Assembly (NCBI GenBank): GCA_028335825.1
Contig: JAIOKI010000015.1
Coordinates: 372,001 to 436,000, forward strand
Origin: Nosema muscidifuracis
Taxonomy: Eukaryota > Microsporidia > Nosematidae
Direction: 5' to 3'
DNA: 64,000 bases
Shown here: positions 9,753-19,395 of the stretch, piece after piece
Numbering within the stretch: position 1 is the first letter of the stretch
How the letters are laid out: the number at the start of each line of letters is the position of its first letter
Notes under the pieces: generated by a model
Told to the model about the DNA's origin: nothing
Database searches by the model: none
Seen by the model: only the letters and a program-made list of their open reading frames with translations
Program-made: the position numbers and the translations under genes

Positions 9753-10271
9753 ATGAAAAATTATAAAATATTTAAGAACAAATATATTCTTATAGAAGAT
9801 AATCAAAATACATACCAACCTTTTTATAAAGAATATACTAAATGTCCTGAACTATGTTTAACAAGTAAACCATTAGGATGTCCATTTCAAGAAAATAAAA
9901 AATTTAAGCCAGGTTCTAAGAAGAAAGGTCCTAAAGCTGGATTTTGTGAAGTATGTTATACTAAATATAGTGATTATGATCATCATGTTAAAGAATATGA
10001 ACATAGAGAATTTGCTAAAGATGATAATAATTATAAAAAAATTGATCAATTTATTTTATCTACTAAATTTGATAATTATGATTGTGAACCTGATTATGAA
10101 ATATCAAGTAGTCCATTATCAAGATTTACAAGTTCAGCTATGACTTGTGATTATGAACATGTTTATGATAAAATTATTAATATTTCTAAAGTAAGTTCTT
10201 GTAATAGCGATAACAAACTCGAAGTTGTAAATTTTAAAGATTTTTTAGGGTCAATTATCGATGATAGCTAA
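9753..10271 (+). CDS. DBF4: Minimal DBF4, regulatory subunit of Cdc7 kinase
   Basis: Dbf4 activates Cdc7 to phosphorylate MCM and fire replication origins. In 172 residues this protein retains a motif-M-like stretch (RPF/REY counterpart PFYKEY, then LGCPF, about 23-45) and a C-terminal DBF zinc finger: C65, C68, H78, H84 in the usual C-x2-C-x9-H-x5-H spacing, followed by the family-typical HREFA and DQFI. Motif N/BRCT of larger Dbf4 proteins is absent, so this is close to the minimal kinase-activating core. The ATG follows GGGAGGTAGG (9741-9750) by two bases; no CCC is adjacent. A Cdc7 gene is not in the window. Confidence 0.8.
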   Translation: MKNYKIFKNKYILIEDNQNTYQPFYKEYTKCPELCLTSKPLGCPFQENKKFKPGSKKKGPKAGFCEVCYTKYSDYDHHVKEYEHREFAKDDNNYKKIDQFILSTKFDNYDCEPDYEISSSPLSRFTSSAMTCDYEHVYDKIINISKVSSCNSDNKLEVVNFKDFLGSIIDDS

Positions 10272-10657
10272 TTAAAGAAAATTAATTTTTAATTTCTCAA
10301 TACAGTTTTTAATAAATGAAAAAAATTTATTTATTATGTCATATAAAATGATAGATATTATTAAATAAAATGATAAATACTATGTAATAGATATTATTAA
10401 ATAATATAAAATGATAGATATTATTTAATATATATTTATTATCAATATACTTCATATTAAATACTTTAATAAAACTCCAAATACTTTAATAGATACTGTC
10501 AAATACTTTAATAGATACTGTCAAATACTTTAATAAATACTATGTAATATATTTAAATAGATACTATCAAAATTATATTAGATATCAAATACTTTAATAG
10601 ATACTATCAAATAAAATATACTTCGTAATAATCACTCCACTTCTAACTGATAATAAT
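10272..10657. repeat. Convergent spacer with 22-bp repeats
   Basis: 386 bases between the 3' ends of DBF4 and IMP3. A 22-bp unit (AAATACTTTAATAGATACTG plus two bases) is tandem at 10479-10500, 10501-10522 and 10523-10544, and again at 10587-10608. An upstream part repeats ATAGATATTATTAAATAA. Confidence 0.8.
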
Positions 10658-11191
10658 TTAATAATCATCTACATCTTCATTATATTCATCAATCTTCTTC
10701 TTTATCTTAGATGTATCCACCCAGTTAATAAAATCTTCCATAGCTCTACTAATAATGATACTTGGCTCAGTAACAATTTTATGACCCAATCTTACATGAC
10801 CATGTTCAATAAATCGTGTAGAATCAATGAAATTCTCCATCATTCGATTCTTTTTCATTAACATAGGAAGTCTTCTTTCACAGAAATCTGAAACAGTTAT
10901 TTTAGTACAATCAAGAAGTTTTTTATTATTTATTAATCCTAGATCATACAATCTTGTTATTAATTTAGTACTAATAGATTTCTTAGTATAATCATTTTCT
11001 TTAAGTCTACTTAACATCTCACTCAATTTTCTTATTTTACCCGCTATTCTATTATATATGGTATATTCTTCTCTATCTTTAAGTTTATATTTTCCTATTA
11101 CAGCATGTTCTCTACTTGTGTTTGTATTCTTCCATTCTAAGAAATTAACTTTTTTTAATAATTTCTGTTCATGAAATTTTAACTGTCTCAT
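10658..11191 (-). CDS. IMP3: U3 snoRNP protein IMP3
   Basis: A 177-residue S4-domain protein of the small-subunit processome that pairs U3 snoRNA with pre-rRNA. Identity is near textbook: it starts MRQLKFHEQKLLKKVNFLEW, has EEYTIYNRIAGKIRKL, and the S4 region carries FCERRLPMLM, IEHGHVRLG, VTEPSIIISRAMEDFI and NWVDTSKIKKKIDEYNE, each aligning with human IMP3 as I remember it. CCCC (11194-11197) lies two bases before the ATG. Full length. Confidence 0.97.
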   Translation of the reverse strand: MRQLKFHEQKLLKKVNFLEWKNTNTSREHAVIGKYKLKDREEYTIYNRIAGKIRKLSEMLSRLKENDYTKKSISTKLITRLYDLGLINNKKLLDCTKITVSDFCERRLPMLMKKNRMMENFIDSTRFIEHGHVRLGHKIVTEPSIIISRAMEDFINWVDTSKIKKKIDEYNEDVDDY

Positions 11192-11291
11192 TTGGGGTGA
11201 AAGTATTAAAAAAATATTTTTGAGAGATGTACTTGTTTTATAAAATATATTAAAGTACTTTATTTTATAATAGACTAAAGTACTTTATTTT

Positions 11292-11448
11292 ATAATAAAT
11301 ATATAATAAATATATAATAAATATATAATAAATATATAATAAATATATAATAAATATATAATAAATATATAATAAATATATAATAAATATATAATAAATA
11401 TATAATAAATATATAATAAATATATAATAAATATATAATAAATATATT
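11292..11448. repeat. 11-bp tandem repeat, about 14 copies
   Basis: A near-perfect array of AATAAATATAT units fills most of the 282-bp spacer upstream of IMP3. It is pure A/T and likely unstable in length. Confidence 0.95.
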
Positions 11449-11473
11449 AATGTTAAAATACTAGTAAATTAAT

Positions 11474-11773
11474 TTATTTATAAATATTTAGTAAAGAATA
11501 TCCACCAACAGATACTACAAATACAATAAATCCTATAACTACTGTATAAAAAAGAAATCCAACTTTTTCTTCTGTAAGCATTAATTTCTGAAACACAACT
11601 GAATTATTTCTTGGATCTTCTTCATAATTTAATTTTACTTGTTCTTTTGTTTCAATAAAAGTAAGATTTAGATTTTTATCAATAAATTTTTTAGTTACTT
11701 CTTCTTCTTCAATATTTTCTAATCCACAATATATGCTAGTAAATAAAAAACTGATAAAAATAAATTTTTTCAT
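11474..11773 (-). CDS. Small type I membrane protein with signal peptide
   Basis: Function unknown. From the ATG at 11773 the protein has 99 residues: a signal peptide (about 1-16, ending SIYCG), an acidic then Lys-rich ectodomain of about 55 residues with two Asn-glycosylation motifs (NLT, NNS), and one C-terminal transmembrane helix (about 72-93) with a very short tail. An upstream in-frame ATG at 11821 would put 16 extra residues before the signal peptide; CCCC (11778-11781) four bases before the 11773 ATG selects the shorter form. An ER membrane role (for example a small translocon or OST-associated subunit) is possible but not shown. Confidence 0.65.
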   Translation of the reverse strand: MKKFIFISFLFTSIYCGLENIEEEEVTKKFIDKNLNLTFIETKEQVKLNYEEDPRNNSVVFQKLMLTEEKVGFLFYTVVIGFIVFVVSVGGYSLLNIYK

Positions 11774-12233
11774 AAATGGGGATAAATTTTTTATTACATT
11801 TTTAAAATTAATCTTTATCATACAATTTAGAAAAGAGATGTGCTAAGAAGTCTTTGTATAGATTGTAGTATATTAGAACATTTAGAAAAAGAGCTGTGTA
11901 GAACATGACGGTTATGATCTAATTTTATTTTATATTAAAATAGGAGATACTTAACCAATTAAAATATCAAGGAGAAAGATAGATTTATTAAAAATATAAT
12001 GTTATTTATAAATATTTAAATTACATATTTAAATAAATTACAAATTAAGTAATGAATATTTCTTATAAATTACAAATTAAGTAGTGACTATTTCTTATAG
12101 ATTAAATAGTTTTTTAATTTAAATAAATTAATTTATAAGAAATAATTATTTAATTTATAATTTACAAGTAACTACTTAAATATGTAATTTTTAAGAAATA
12201 AATTAATCTACTTAATTTATTTATTTACATATT
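11774..12233. other. Intergenic with 32-bp duplication
   Basis: 460 bases. It holds two adjacent 32-bp copies (about 12035-12099) starting AAATTACAAATTAAGTA; a partly inverted version of the same words follows near 12150-12200. No gene seen. Confidence 0.6.
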
Positions 12234-12596
12234 CTAAATAGTATAATTCAATTTACTAAGTATATTTTCTATTTGTCTATCTTCTTTTTCTAATTCTTTT
12301 AATTTATTCTTAATTTCTTGACAATACCCTTCATTAAAATCTTCAGACTTGAAATTATTGACACCCTTTTCTATTTTAATTCCTCCTTCATTTATAAAAA
12401 TATTTAAATCTTCTAGTATTTCATATACTGACTCTAAATATTTACAAATATGTCTTATACTATCTTCTTCTGATAAACTAGTTTCAATATATAAATGAAT
12501 ATACTTCATCTTTCTATTTGTATTGAGTATTAAATATTTCTCCTTAAGAATTAATAAAGGAAAATTTATATTTGTAGTAGAAGTAAATATTTTCAT
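12234..12596 (-). CDS. Hypothetical protein, 120 aa
   Basis: Not recognised. From the ATG at 12596 (MKIFTSTTNINF) it has 120 residues: a hydrophobic beta-like N-terminal third and a charged helical C-terminal half rich in Lys/Glu. No signal peptide or membrane helix. An in-frame ATG at 12620 would add eight residues, but CCC (12599-12601) only two bases before 12596 indicates the shorter form. Same strand as SRP68, 244 bp downstream of it. The correctly spaced motif and the long frame in such A/T-rich DNA argue that it is real. Confidence 0.6.
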   Translation of the reverse strand: MKIFTSTTNINFPLLILKEKYLILNTNRKMKYIHLYIETSLSEEDSIRHICKYLESVYEILEDLNIFINEGGIKIEKGVNNFKSEDFNEGYCQEIKNKLKELEKEDRQIENILSKLNYTI

Positions 12597-12840
12597 AAGG
12601 GATAGATAAAATTTAAACAAACATTCTTTAAAGATTGCAATAACTTAATTTGATCATAGAAAATATAAGTCTATTAAAAAACTTTATAAGATCATAGAAA
12701 ATATAATAGCTTGATTAAAATATAAGTCTATTAAAAAACTTAATTAAATTATAAAATACAATAACTTAATTAAAATATAAGTCTATTAAACTCAATTAGT
12801 TCAAAATATAACTACTTAATAAGATCATAGAAAATAAAAT

Positions 12841-13776
12841 TTAATTAACATCCATCTTAGACAATAAGTCATTAATATTTCTATCAGTACTAGGATATTC
12901 AATATAATCATAAGCAATATCATAAAAATCAGGTAAAAATGGTACATTTTTATACATCTTATCATTAGAAAAATATTTAGTTAAATATTCTATAATTTCA
13001 AATTTAATAACTTTTTTATCTTTCATAATTCTACTAGAAAATATTTCTTCTTTTAAATCTGCATAAATAGATAATTCTACTGGTTTAGTCTCTTTTCTTT
13101 CTTTAATATTTTTATATATATTTATTAATAAATCTGTTTCTTTCTTTAAATTATTCAAATATTCTGATTCTACATAATTATCCTTAAGAAATTCTAAGAA
13201 TTTTTCTACAACTTTATTTAAATTATCAAGTTTTTTACTTATACATTCAATTCTAGAATTATCTTTTTTAATTAATTTTTTTATACCCTTTAATTTATTC
13301 TCAATTCTTGTTATATATATAATAAGCATGCTATTATATTTTTTATCAGTAATTATATACTTATTATTAATATAATCTATCTTCTTCTTATCAGTATTAA
13401 ATAATATCTCAATATCATTCCATAAATATTTTGATTTTATCTTGTTAATATCAAAATTAAGATTATTCAATAAATTGTCTATTTCATCTACAAATGTATC
13501 AAAATTTTCAAGTTTAGATCTTAAAATTAAAATATCTTGTATTTTATTAGATAAGAGACATTTTATATACTCAGTGTATAAAGGTAAATTTATTGACTTG
13601 AGTAATTTTAAATTCTTTTTTAAATATTTCTTACTGTTTAGTAAATAATATTTACATGTATTGAGTTCTATCTTGTTAATTAAATTATCCTTTTTTTTCA
13701 TTGTTATTGCTTTGTATTCTTTAGATGGGAAATTGTATTTATGCCTGACTTGATTTATATTTTCAAAAATATCCAT
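12841..13776 (-). CDS. SRP68: Probable SRP68, signal recognition particle subunit
   Basis: A 311-residue Lys-rich helical protein. Two ends recall SRP68: an N-terminal stretch INQVRHKYNFPSKEYKA (about 7-23) resembles the RNA-binding start with its HGLRHGDYQRYR-type sequence, and the C-terminal VPFLPDFYDIAYDYIEYPS resembles the SRP72-facing tail PCKPLFFDLALNHVAFPPL. At roughly half the length of human SRP68 it would be a reduced version. If right, it acts in ER targeting of secreted proteins with SRP72 and SRP RNA, neither of which is seen here. CCCC (13779-13782) lies two bases before the ATG. Alternative: an unrelated coiled-coil protein. Confidence 0.5.
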   Translation of the reverse strand: MDIFENINQVRHKYNFPSKEYKAITMKKKDNLINKIELNTCKYYLLNSKKYLKKNLKLLKSINLPLYTEYIKCLLSNKIQDILILRSKLENFDTFVDEIDNLLNNLNFDINKIKSKYLWNDIEILFNTDKKKIDYINNKYIITDKKYNSMLIIYITRIENKLKGIKKLIKKDNSRIECISKKLDNLNKVVEKFLEFLKDNYVESEYLNNLKKETDLLINIYKNIKERKETKPVELSIYADLKEEIFSSRIMKDKKVIKFEIIEYLTKYFSNDKMYKNVPFLPDFYDIAYDYIEYPSTDRNINDLLSKMDVN

Positions 13777-14203
13777 TTGGGGTAAAAAAGAAAATTTTAA
13801 TAAAATATTATTTATTATGTTATTTATTATAATGTTTTTTATAATGTTATTTATTATGATATTTATTATGTTATTTATAATATTATTTAAATGTTATTTA
13901 TTATTGTTTTGATCTAGGATAATTTAATTGAATATTTTAAATAGGTTAGGTTAATAGAATTTTTCTTTAGTATTTAACCAATAAAATTTTAAAATAGCAT
14001 AAAAAACTATAAAACATATTTTATAAAGATATTGCATAAAAAAATAACAAAAGATATATTTTTAAAAAATAGCATAAAAAACTACATAAATAAATATCCT
14101 TACAATATTGCATAAATATATCATTAAAGACATTGCAAAACATGTCCTTCATAATGAAATTTTTCTTAAAAAATAGATAAATTTTTTATTGTGTACTACC
14201 CTT
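13777..14203. other. Divergent spacer with A/T repeats
   Basis: 427 bases between SRP68 and DBP5. About 13801-13905 is a degenerate array of TTATTTATTATG-like units. The CCC motifs of both genes lie at its ends. No gene seen. Confidence 0.6.
14199..14201 (+). promoter_or_regulatory. CCC motif deciding the DBP5 start
   Basis: CCC lies two bases before the ATG at 14204. It excludes a start at the in-frame TTG at 14189. Confidence 0.7.
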
Positions 14204-15478
14204 ATGATTGAAGAATCAAATGTACAGAATGAATATGAAGTAGCCAAAGAACTTTATGAATCTATTAAAAATGATACAAAAAGTCTGGAGAATAAAAATA
14301 ATCAAGATGATTTAGAAATACAAAATGCTGATAAATTTCTAGCTAAAGAATATTTTGAAGAAATGAAACTTGATCAAAATCTTTTAAATTCAATTTATGA
14401 AGCAGGATACAAAAAACCTAGTCTAATACAAAAAGTAGTTATTCCAGCTATAAAAGATGGAAATAATGTAGCAGTACAGAGTAAAAGTGGTACTGGTAAA
14501 ACTATAGCTTATCTAGTAGGTATGCTATCAAGAATAGAACCAGGAAATGGAACACAAGCTGTTATCTTAAGTCCTACTAGAGAACTTAATATGCAAATAT
14601 ATGAAGAATTATCAAAATTAACTAAAAGTCTTGGAATTCAATGTTTTTTAGCTTTAAGAGATAAAATATCAGAAGGTTTAAATCATGAAATTATTTTAGG
14701 AAGTCCTGGATCTGTTCTTTCTTTATGTACTCGTAGACAATTAAATTATAAAAATCTTAAAGTTTTAATATTAGATGAGACTGATGTTTTATTAGATAAA
14801 AGTACGATGGGATCACAAACTTTTAGATTATTAAAAGCTTTTGAAAATTCTCAGAAGATTTATATATCAGCCACTTATAATGAAGATATAAAAAGGACAA
14901 TAACAGCTTATTCTCCTAATTGTATATCTTTATATGAGAAGAATAATTCTAAACCTGATGAAATAAAACTCTATCATATTGATATTCATTATAAAGATAA
15001 ATTGAATGCATTAGAAAGTATTTATGGAATTCTTACAGTAGCACAAGTTATTGTATTTGTATCTAAGAAATCTACAGTAAAATATCTTGAAAAAGTTTTA
15101 TCTAAAGATTTAAATTCTGTATCAATACTTCATGGAGATCTTTCATCTGAAGAAAGAGATAGAGCAGTTAATAAATTTAAAACTTCAGAATGTAAAATAT
15201 TAATTACTACTGATGTTTTTTCAAGGGGAATGGATATTCCTCAAGTAAATTTAATAATAAATTATGATCTTCCTTATAATAAAGATGAATTAATGATAGA
15301 GACTTATATTCATAGAATAGGAAGATCTGGTAGATTTGGTAGATCAGGATTTGTTATTGATATGATAGGAAATGAGAAAGAGTTAATTGATTATATAAGA
15401 ATACAAGAATCTTTAAATACAATATCCAAAGGATTTAGTGTATCAGCTTTGGAAGAAGTAACACTTAATGAAAAATAA
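14204..15478 (+). CDS. DBP5: DEAD-box mRNA export helicase DBP5
   Basis: A 424-residue RNA helicase of the Dbp5/DDX19 type, which strips export factors from mRNA at the cytoplasmic face of the nuclear pore. Motifs in order: Q motif KKPSLIQ (about 70-76), motif I QSKSGTGKT (92-100), SPTRELN (about 123), GSPGS, motif II DETD (191-194), motif III SAT, TTDVFSRGMD, and motif VI HRIGRSGRFGR. The Dbp5-like stretches are VQSKSGTGKT, RRQLNYKNLKVLILDE and YGILTVAQVIVFVSKK. Motif II reads DETD rather than DEAD; Thr in place of Ala is unusual, but the two acidic residues and final Asp are kept, so activity is likely. Convergent with the large membrane-protein gene. Confidence 0.9.
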   Translation: MIEESNVQNEYEVAKELYESIKNDTKSLENKNNQDDLEIQNADKFLAKEYFEEMKLDQNLLNSIYEAGYKKPSLIQKVVIPAIKDGNNVAVQSKSGTGKTIAYLVGMLSRIEPGNGTQAVILSPTRELNMQIYEELSKLTKSLGIQCFLALRDKISEGLNHEIILGSPGSVLSLCTRRQLNYKNLKVLILDETDVLLDKSTMGSQTFRLLKAFENSQKIYISATYNEDIKRTITAYSPNCISLYEKNNSKPDEIKLYHIDIHYKDKLNALESIYGILTVAQVIVFVSKKSTVKYLEKVLSKDLNSVSILHGDLSSEERDRAVNKFKTSECKILITTDVFSRGMDIPQVNLIINYDLPYNKDELMIETYIHRIGRSGRFGRSGFVIDMIGNEKELIDYIRIQESLNTISKGFSVSALEEVTLNEK

Positions 15479-15700
15479 TAAATTTATTTGTTTGTCAGAG
15501 TAAAATATTTAATAAAACTAATGATGATATTTTTATAAACTTATTAATTTAATATATTTGATTAAATAATAAAATATAATCTAATATAGTCAATTAATAA
15601 TAATACATTATATTTAATTAATAAAATATAGTCAATTAATTAATACAATAAACTCAATTAATAAACAAATATATTTATAATAAATTAAATTTTAATCACA

Positions 15701-18700
15701 TTAATCAATTTCATACCCATCTTCCATTTCTACTCCATTTTCATTCTTTTCTAAATTTTTATTTTTTGCATATTCAATTTCTATAAAGTTTCTTCCATAA
15801 TCACTATTAAAAAAATAATTTACAAACCATCTCCACCCATATTTAAAACATTTATGCGCTTTTTGCAAAATACTTAATACAAAATCTACAGTAATAAATT
15901 CAGGTTTAAATTGAACTTTATAATTGAACCCATTTTCTGTATACAACTCTACTTCAAAATCTTTATAATTCCATAATATCTTAGTTAATGCATAAAAAGA
16001 TTTAGGTATAGATAAAGACTTAATATTAATTCTTATATATCCATCTGGTATCTGACTTTCTATAAATGAATTATTATATATAATATGATTATTTCCTGTA
16101 ATTTTAAGTTTAAGTGAATTTATAGCTACAATTCTTAAATTAAATCCACAATATATACATTTTTCACATAAACCTTCTGATATTGAAGTTGTATTACATT
16201 TACTTATTGTACATGGCATATCATCTTTAAGTATCTCTGAAAATAATTCAATAGTCTCGTATGTTAATGATAAATGATATATTGAAAAAATCCTTCCAGG
16301 ATTAGCTTTTATAAAAGCTTTATATTTTATATTAATACAATATAAATCACGATTCTCAGATTTCTCTGATAAAAATGTTGGCAAATTAATACTTTCATCA
16401 TTAGATTTAAGTACATCAGTACTTCCACCATCATATAACATCTTAAAAGATTTATGAGAATATACATTTTCAAGATGTGATTGACCAAATACAAAATATT
16501 TAGATCTTTCTATATTCTCATAAAATTTAACAGAAATTAAATCAAATCTATTTGATTTTAAAGTAAGTACAAATTTATCAGGTACTGTATTAAAAAATAT
16601 TGCAATATATGAAGCAAGCTTATATCTTATAAGATCTTTAAATCCTTGAGAATGAAATCCTAATGATCCATCAAAAGTTATAAACTCATCTTTTATACTA
16701 TCAAATTTAAGATTATCATAAAATACATTTAGTGTACTTAAAGTCTTTTTAGTTTCTTTATCTAATTTAATTTTATCTTTAACATGTAATTGTACAAAAA
16801 ATGATCTAATTAATCTCATAAATGTATCAGGATAATAATTATTAATAGTTTCTTTTTTATATCCATTATATGAATAAGTAAATACAGCTAAACTACTCTT
16901 ATAAAAATTATTAAGTATATCTAAATTCAATACTATAAATGATCCTTGAATATTAAAATCTTTATATATTTCTAATTGACAAATATTTTTACCATTAATA
17001 GTTTCAAAAATTAAATTTGATCTTCCAAAATTAAATTCTGCTAATTTAAAATTATTAATTATATCATAATCTAATCCTAACTTAAAATTAATTTTAGTAC
17101 GTCTATCTGAAATATTTGAAATATCAGTATCTACTTGTCCATCTAAAATAATTGAAGAAATAATTTGTTTACTTGGATTTCCTTTAGAAAATAATACATA
17201 ATTAAAAAATTGACCTAATAAACTACTTAAAATAGTATCTGATCTACCAAATGAAAACTTATCTAAAAATAATCCTCTTAAATTATCTATACCATTTATA
17301 TCAAAACTAAATTTACATTTATCTATTAAAATTGAAGGTATTCCATTTACAACTAATAAATTAAATTTCATATTTTCAATTAATTCTAAATGTCTAAAAT
17401 AAGGATATTTTCTAGCTCCTATTAATAAAGTTAATCCATGATTTTTATCTATATCAAAAAAATTCCTTATTATAAATCCTGATTTAGTATAATCTGTTAA
17501 TGATGTCTTATTTCTTAAATTAAATGCCATTTTACCTTTAGAAAGATCTAACATATCTATATAATCTAATATAATATCTTTAAGATTAAATATTTTATAT
17601 TCACTTCTTTTAGAAGGATCAATTTTTTTTATAATATCATTAATTGATATTTCAGATTGACAATCAGAAAGTATATTAATTTTTATAGTAGTATTATCTA
17701 TTAAATTATAATCTTCTATAAAATTTATATTAGGATTAACATAAATATATAAATCTGTTCTTAATATTCCATCAAAATTAAAATCTTCATAAACAATAAC
17801 ATTACTTTCACGTATTTCTAATCTAGCTGAAAATATTTCACTTTCAATATTAATTTTAAAATCTGGTATACAAAAAAATACAAATTTTTGATTTTCATCT
17901 TCATAATTATTAATTAATTCTGAAGAAATAAGAATAGTATTATCATTTGAATTAATATGATGATAAATATCTAAAATTCTATCAAAAGAATTCTTTTTTC
18001 TACTTCTTTCATATAAAATAGTATAACTACGTTCTATATTAAGTCTAATTGATTCTTTATCCCACATTAAAGATATATTTTTAAAAAATCCTGTATTACT
18101 CTTTGATACGATATTTAAAAAGCTTTTTTGATATAAAACTATCTCTAAAAAATCTTGAAATCTATTAATTTCTAAAATAGCTTCTAATCTTATATATTCA
18201 TTGCTAGTCTTAAATTTTAATCTAAGTGATGCTCCTGGTGTTCCATTTAACATAAAATTAAATTTATGTTCAATATTATTAAATACAAATTTAGTTTCTT
18301 GAGATACTAAAGGAAAATATCCTGGATTAATATCTATATAAGAAATAATTTTGTTTTCATGAGAAAATATTTCTCTTACATCAATCAATGGTTCTTTATA
18401 TTTACAAGTTGTTTTCTTTTTATTTAAAAAAGATCTTCTACTAAAAAATTCATGTAAATAAAACTTAATTGGAAAATTCTTCTTATTATGAGAAGGTACA
18501 CTAAAATCTTTCATGCATAAAAATATTTTTGAATTATTTAAAAATTTACAAAGGGTATTTCTTAATATAAAATAATTACCTTTAGAAATAAATATAGAAA
18601 ATTCTAAAGGATTCAAAAATCTTCCTTTAAAAATATCTTGACTTGATATATCAACTATAAATGGTAAATCTCCACCAAATTCAATTTGAATATTTTCAGT

Positions 18701-19390
18701 TTGTACATATAAATAGTCACAAATTGATGGATATAAACAATCTAATTGAACTTTTAGTTCAAGATTATCATCTTTACTTTTTAATTCAGTTTTTTTAACA
18801 TAAAAATAATCTTTTTTCTCTTCTGAAGAAATTGATAAATCAAATAAAAATTCATTCGTTTGTGACTTCTTAAACTTAATCAGAAAAAATCTAAACCATA
18901 AATTACCAGTAAAATAAATTCCAATTTTATGTCTATTTTTCAATAAATTATATAAAACACCTCCATCTACATTACTAAAAACAAGATCTCCTTTAAATTG
19001 TAAATTCTTATATTTCTCAAGCTCTATAACTGGTAAGTGAATTTGTGCTAAGAGATCACGTTTATTAGCTTTACTATTTACACAATACAAATTAACAACT
19101 CCATCAATAATTTGAGCATTAAGAGGAGAAAAAGCATTTTGCAAACTAACATCTAAAAATACAGAATTGGGATTATCAGTGTTATATTTAATCTGCTTAA
19201 AAACATGACTTTTTGGATCCAATTGAGAGATAGAATACATAACTAAAAAAACTCTAATGCAAACAAAGGATAGAAGTATACATAAGAAGTAATAAACATA
19301 TCTTCTCTTCCTTTTTTTAATAATTTTATCATGTACATTTTGCATCGGTATAGAGATTTTATTAGTTTCTTCTTCTTCCGGAATGATCAT
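15701..19390 (-). CDS. Very large single-pass membrane protein of unknown function
   Basis: 1229 residues from the ATG at 19390. It opens with an acidic segment, a KKRKRR basic cluster and one transmembrane helix (about 32-54), giving a type II orientation with nearly 1170 residues outside the cytosol. The rest is beta-rich with regularly alternating hydrophobic residues. The first part (about 75-145: QIIDGVVNLYCV, IHLPVIELEKYKNLQFKGDL) faintly recalls LEA2/DUF3712-type lumenal repeats, as in yeast vacuolar Tag1; that is a weak guess. A cysteine cluster C-x4-C-x8-C-x2-C-x2-C lies near residue 1090. CCCC (19392-19395) one base before the ATG decides the start over an in-frame ATG at 19441. It is the longest gene here, uninterrupted and clearly functional. 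Confidence 0.75.
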   Translation of the reverse strand: MIIPEEEETNKISIPMQNVHDKIIKKRKRRYVYYFLCILLSFVCIRVFLVMYSISQLDPKSHVFKQIKYNTDNPNSVFLDVSLQNAFSPLNAQIIDGVVNLYCVNSKANKRDLLAQIHLPVIELEKYKNLQFKGDLVFSNVDGGVLYNLLKNRHKIGIYFTGNLWFRFFLIKFKKSQTNEFLFDLSISSEEKKDYFYVKKTELKSKDDNLELKVQLDCLYPSICDYLYVQTENIQIEFGGDLPFIVDISSQDIFKGRFLNPLEFSIFISKGNYFILRNTLCKFLNNSKIFLCMKDFSVPSHNKKNFPIKFYLHEFFSRRSFLNKKKTTCKYKEPLIDVREIFSHENKIISYIDINPGYFPLVSQETKFVFNNIEHKFNFMLNGTPGASLRLKFKTSNEYIRLEAILEINRFQDFLEIVLYQKSFLNIVSKSNTGFFKNISLMWDKESIRLNIERSYTILYERSRKKNSFDRILDIYHHINSNDNTILISSELINNYEDENQKFVFFCIPDFKINIESEIFSARLEIRESNVIVYEDFNFDGILRTDLYIYVNPNINFIEDYNLIDNTTIKINILSDCQSEISINDIIKKIDPSKRSEYKIFNLKDIILDYIDMLDLSKGKMAFNLRNKTSLTDYTKSGFIIRNFFDIDKNHGLTLLIGARKYPYFRHLELIENMKFNLLVVNGIPSILIDKCKFSFDINGIDNLRGLFLDKFSFGRSDTILSSLLGQFFNYVLFSKGNPSKQIISSIILDGQVDTDISNISDRRTKINFKLGLDYDIINNFKLAEFNFGRSNLIFETINGKNICQLEIYKDFNIQGSFIVLNLDILNNFYKSSLAVFTYSYNGYKKETINNYYPDTFMRLIRSFFVQLHVKDKIKLDKETKKTLSTLNVFYDNLKFDSIKDEFITFDGSLGFHSQGFKDLIRYKLASYIAIFFNTVPDKFVLTLKSNRFDLISVKFYENIERSKYFVFGQSHLENVYSHKSFKMLYDGGSTDVLKSNDESINLPTFLSEKSENRDLYCINIKYKAFIKANPGRIFSIYHLSLTYETIELFSEILKDDMPCTISKCNTTSISEGLCEKCIYCGFNLRIVAINSLKLKITGNNHIIYNNSFIESQIPDGYIRINIKSLSIPKSFYALTKILWNYKDFEVELYTENGFNYKVQFKPEFITVDFVLSILQKAHKCFKYGWRWFVNYFFNSDYGRNFIEIEYAKNKNLEKNENGVEMEDGYEID

Positions 19391-19391
19391 T

Positions 19392-19395
19392 GGGG
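19392..19395 (-). promoter_or_regulatory. CCCC motif deciding the start of the 1229-aa gene
   Basis: CCCC is one base upstream of the ATG at 19390. The longer frame starting at 19441 would place this motif inside the coding region. Confidence 0.7.
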
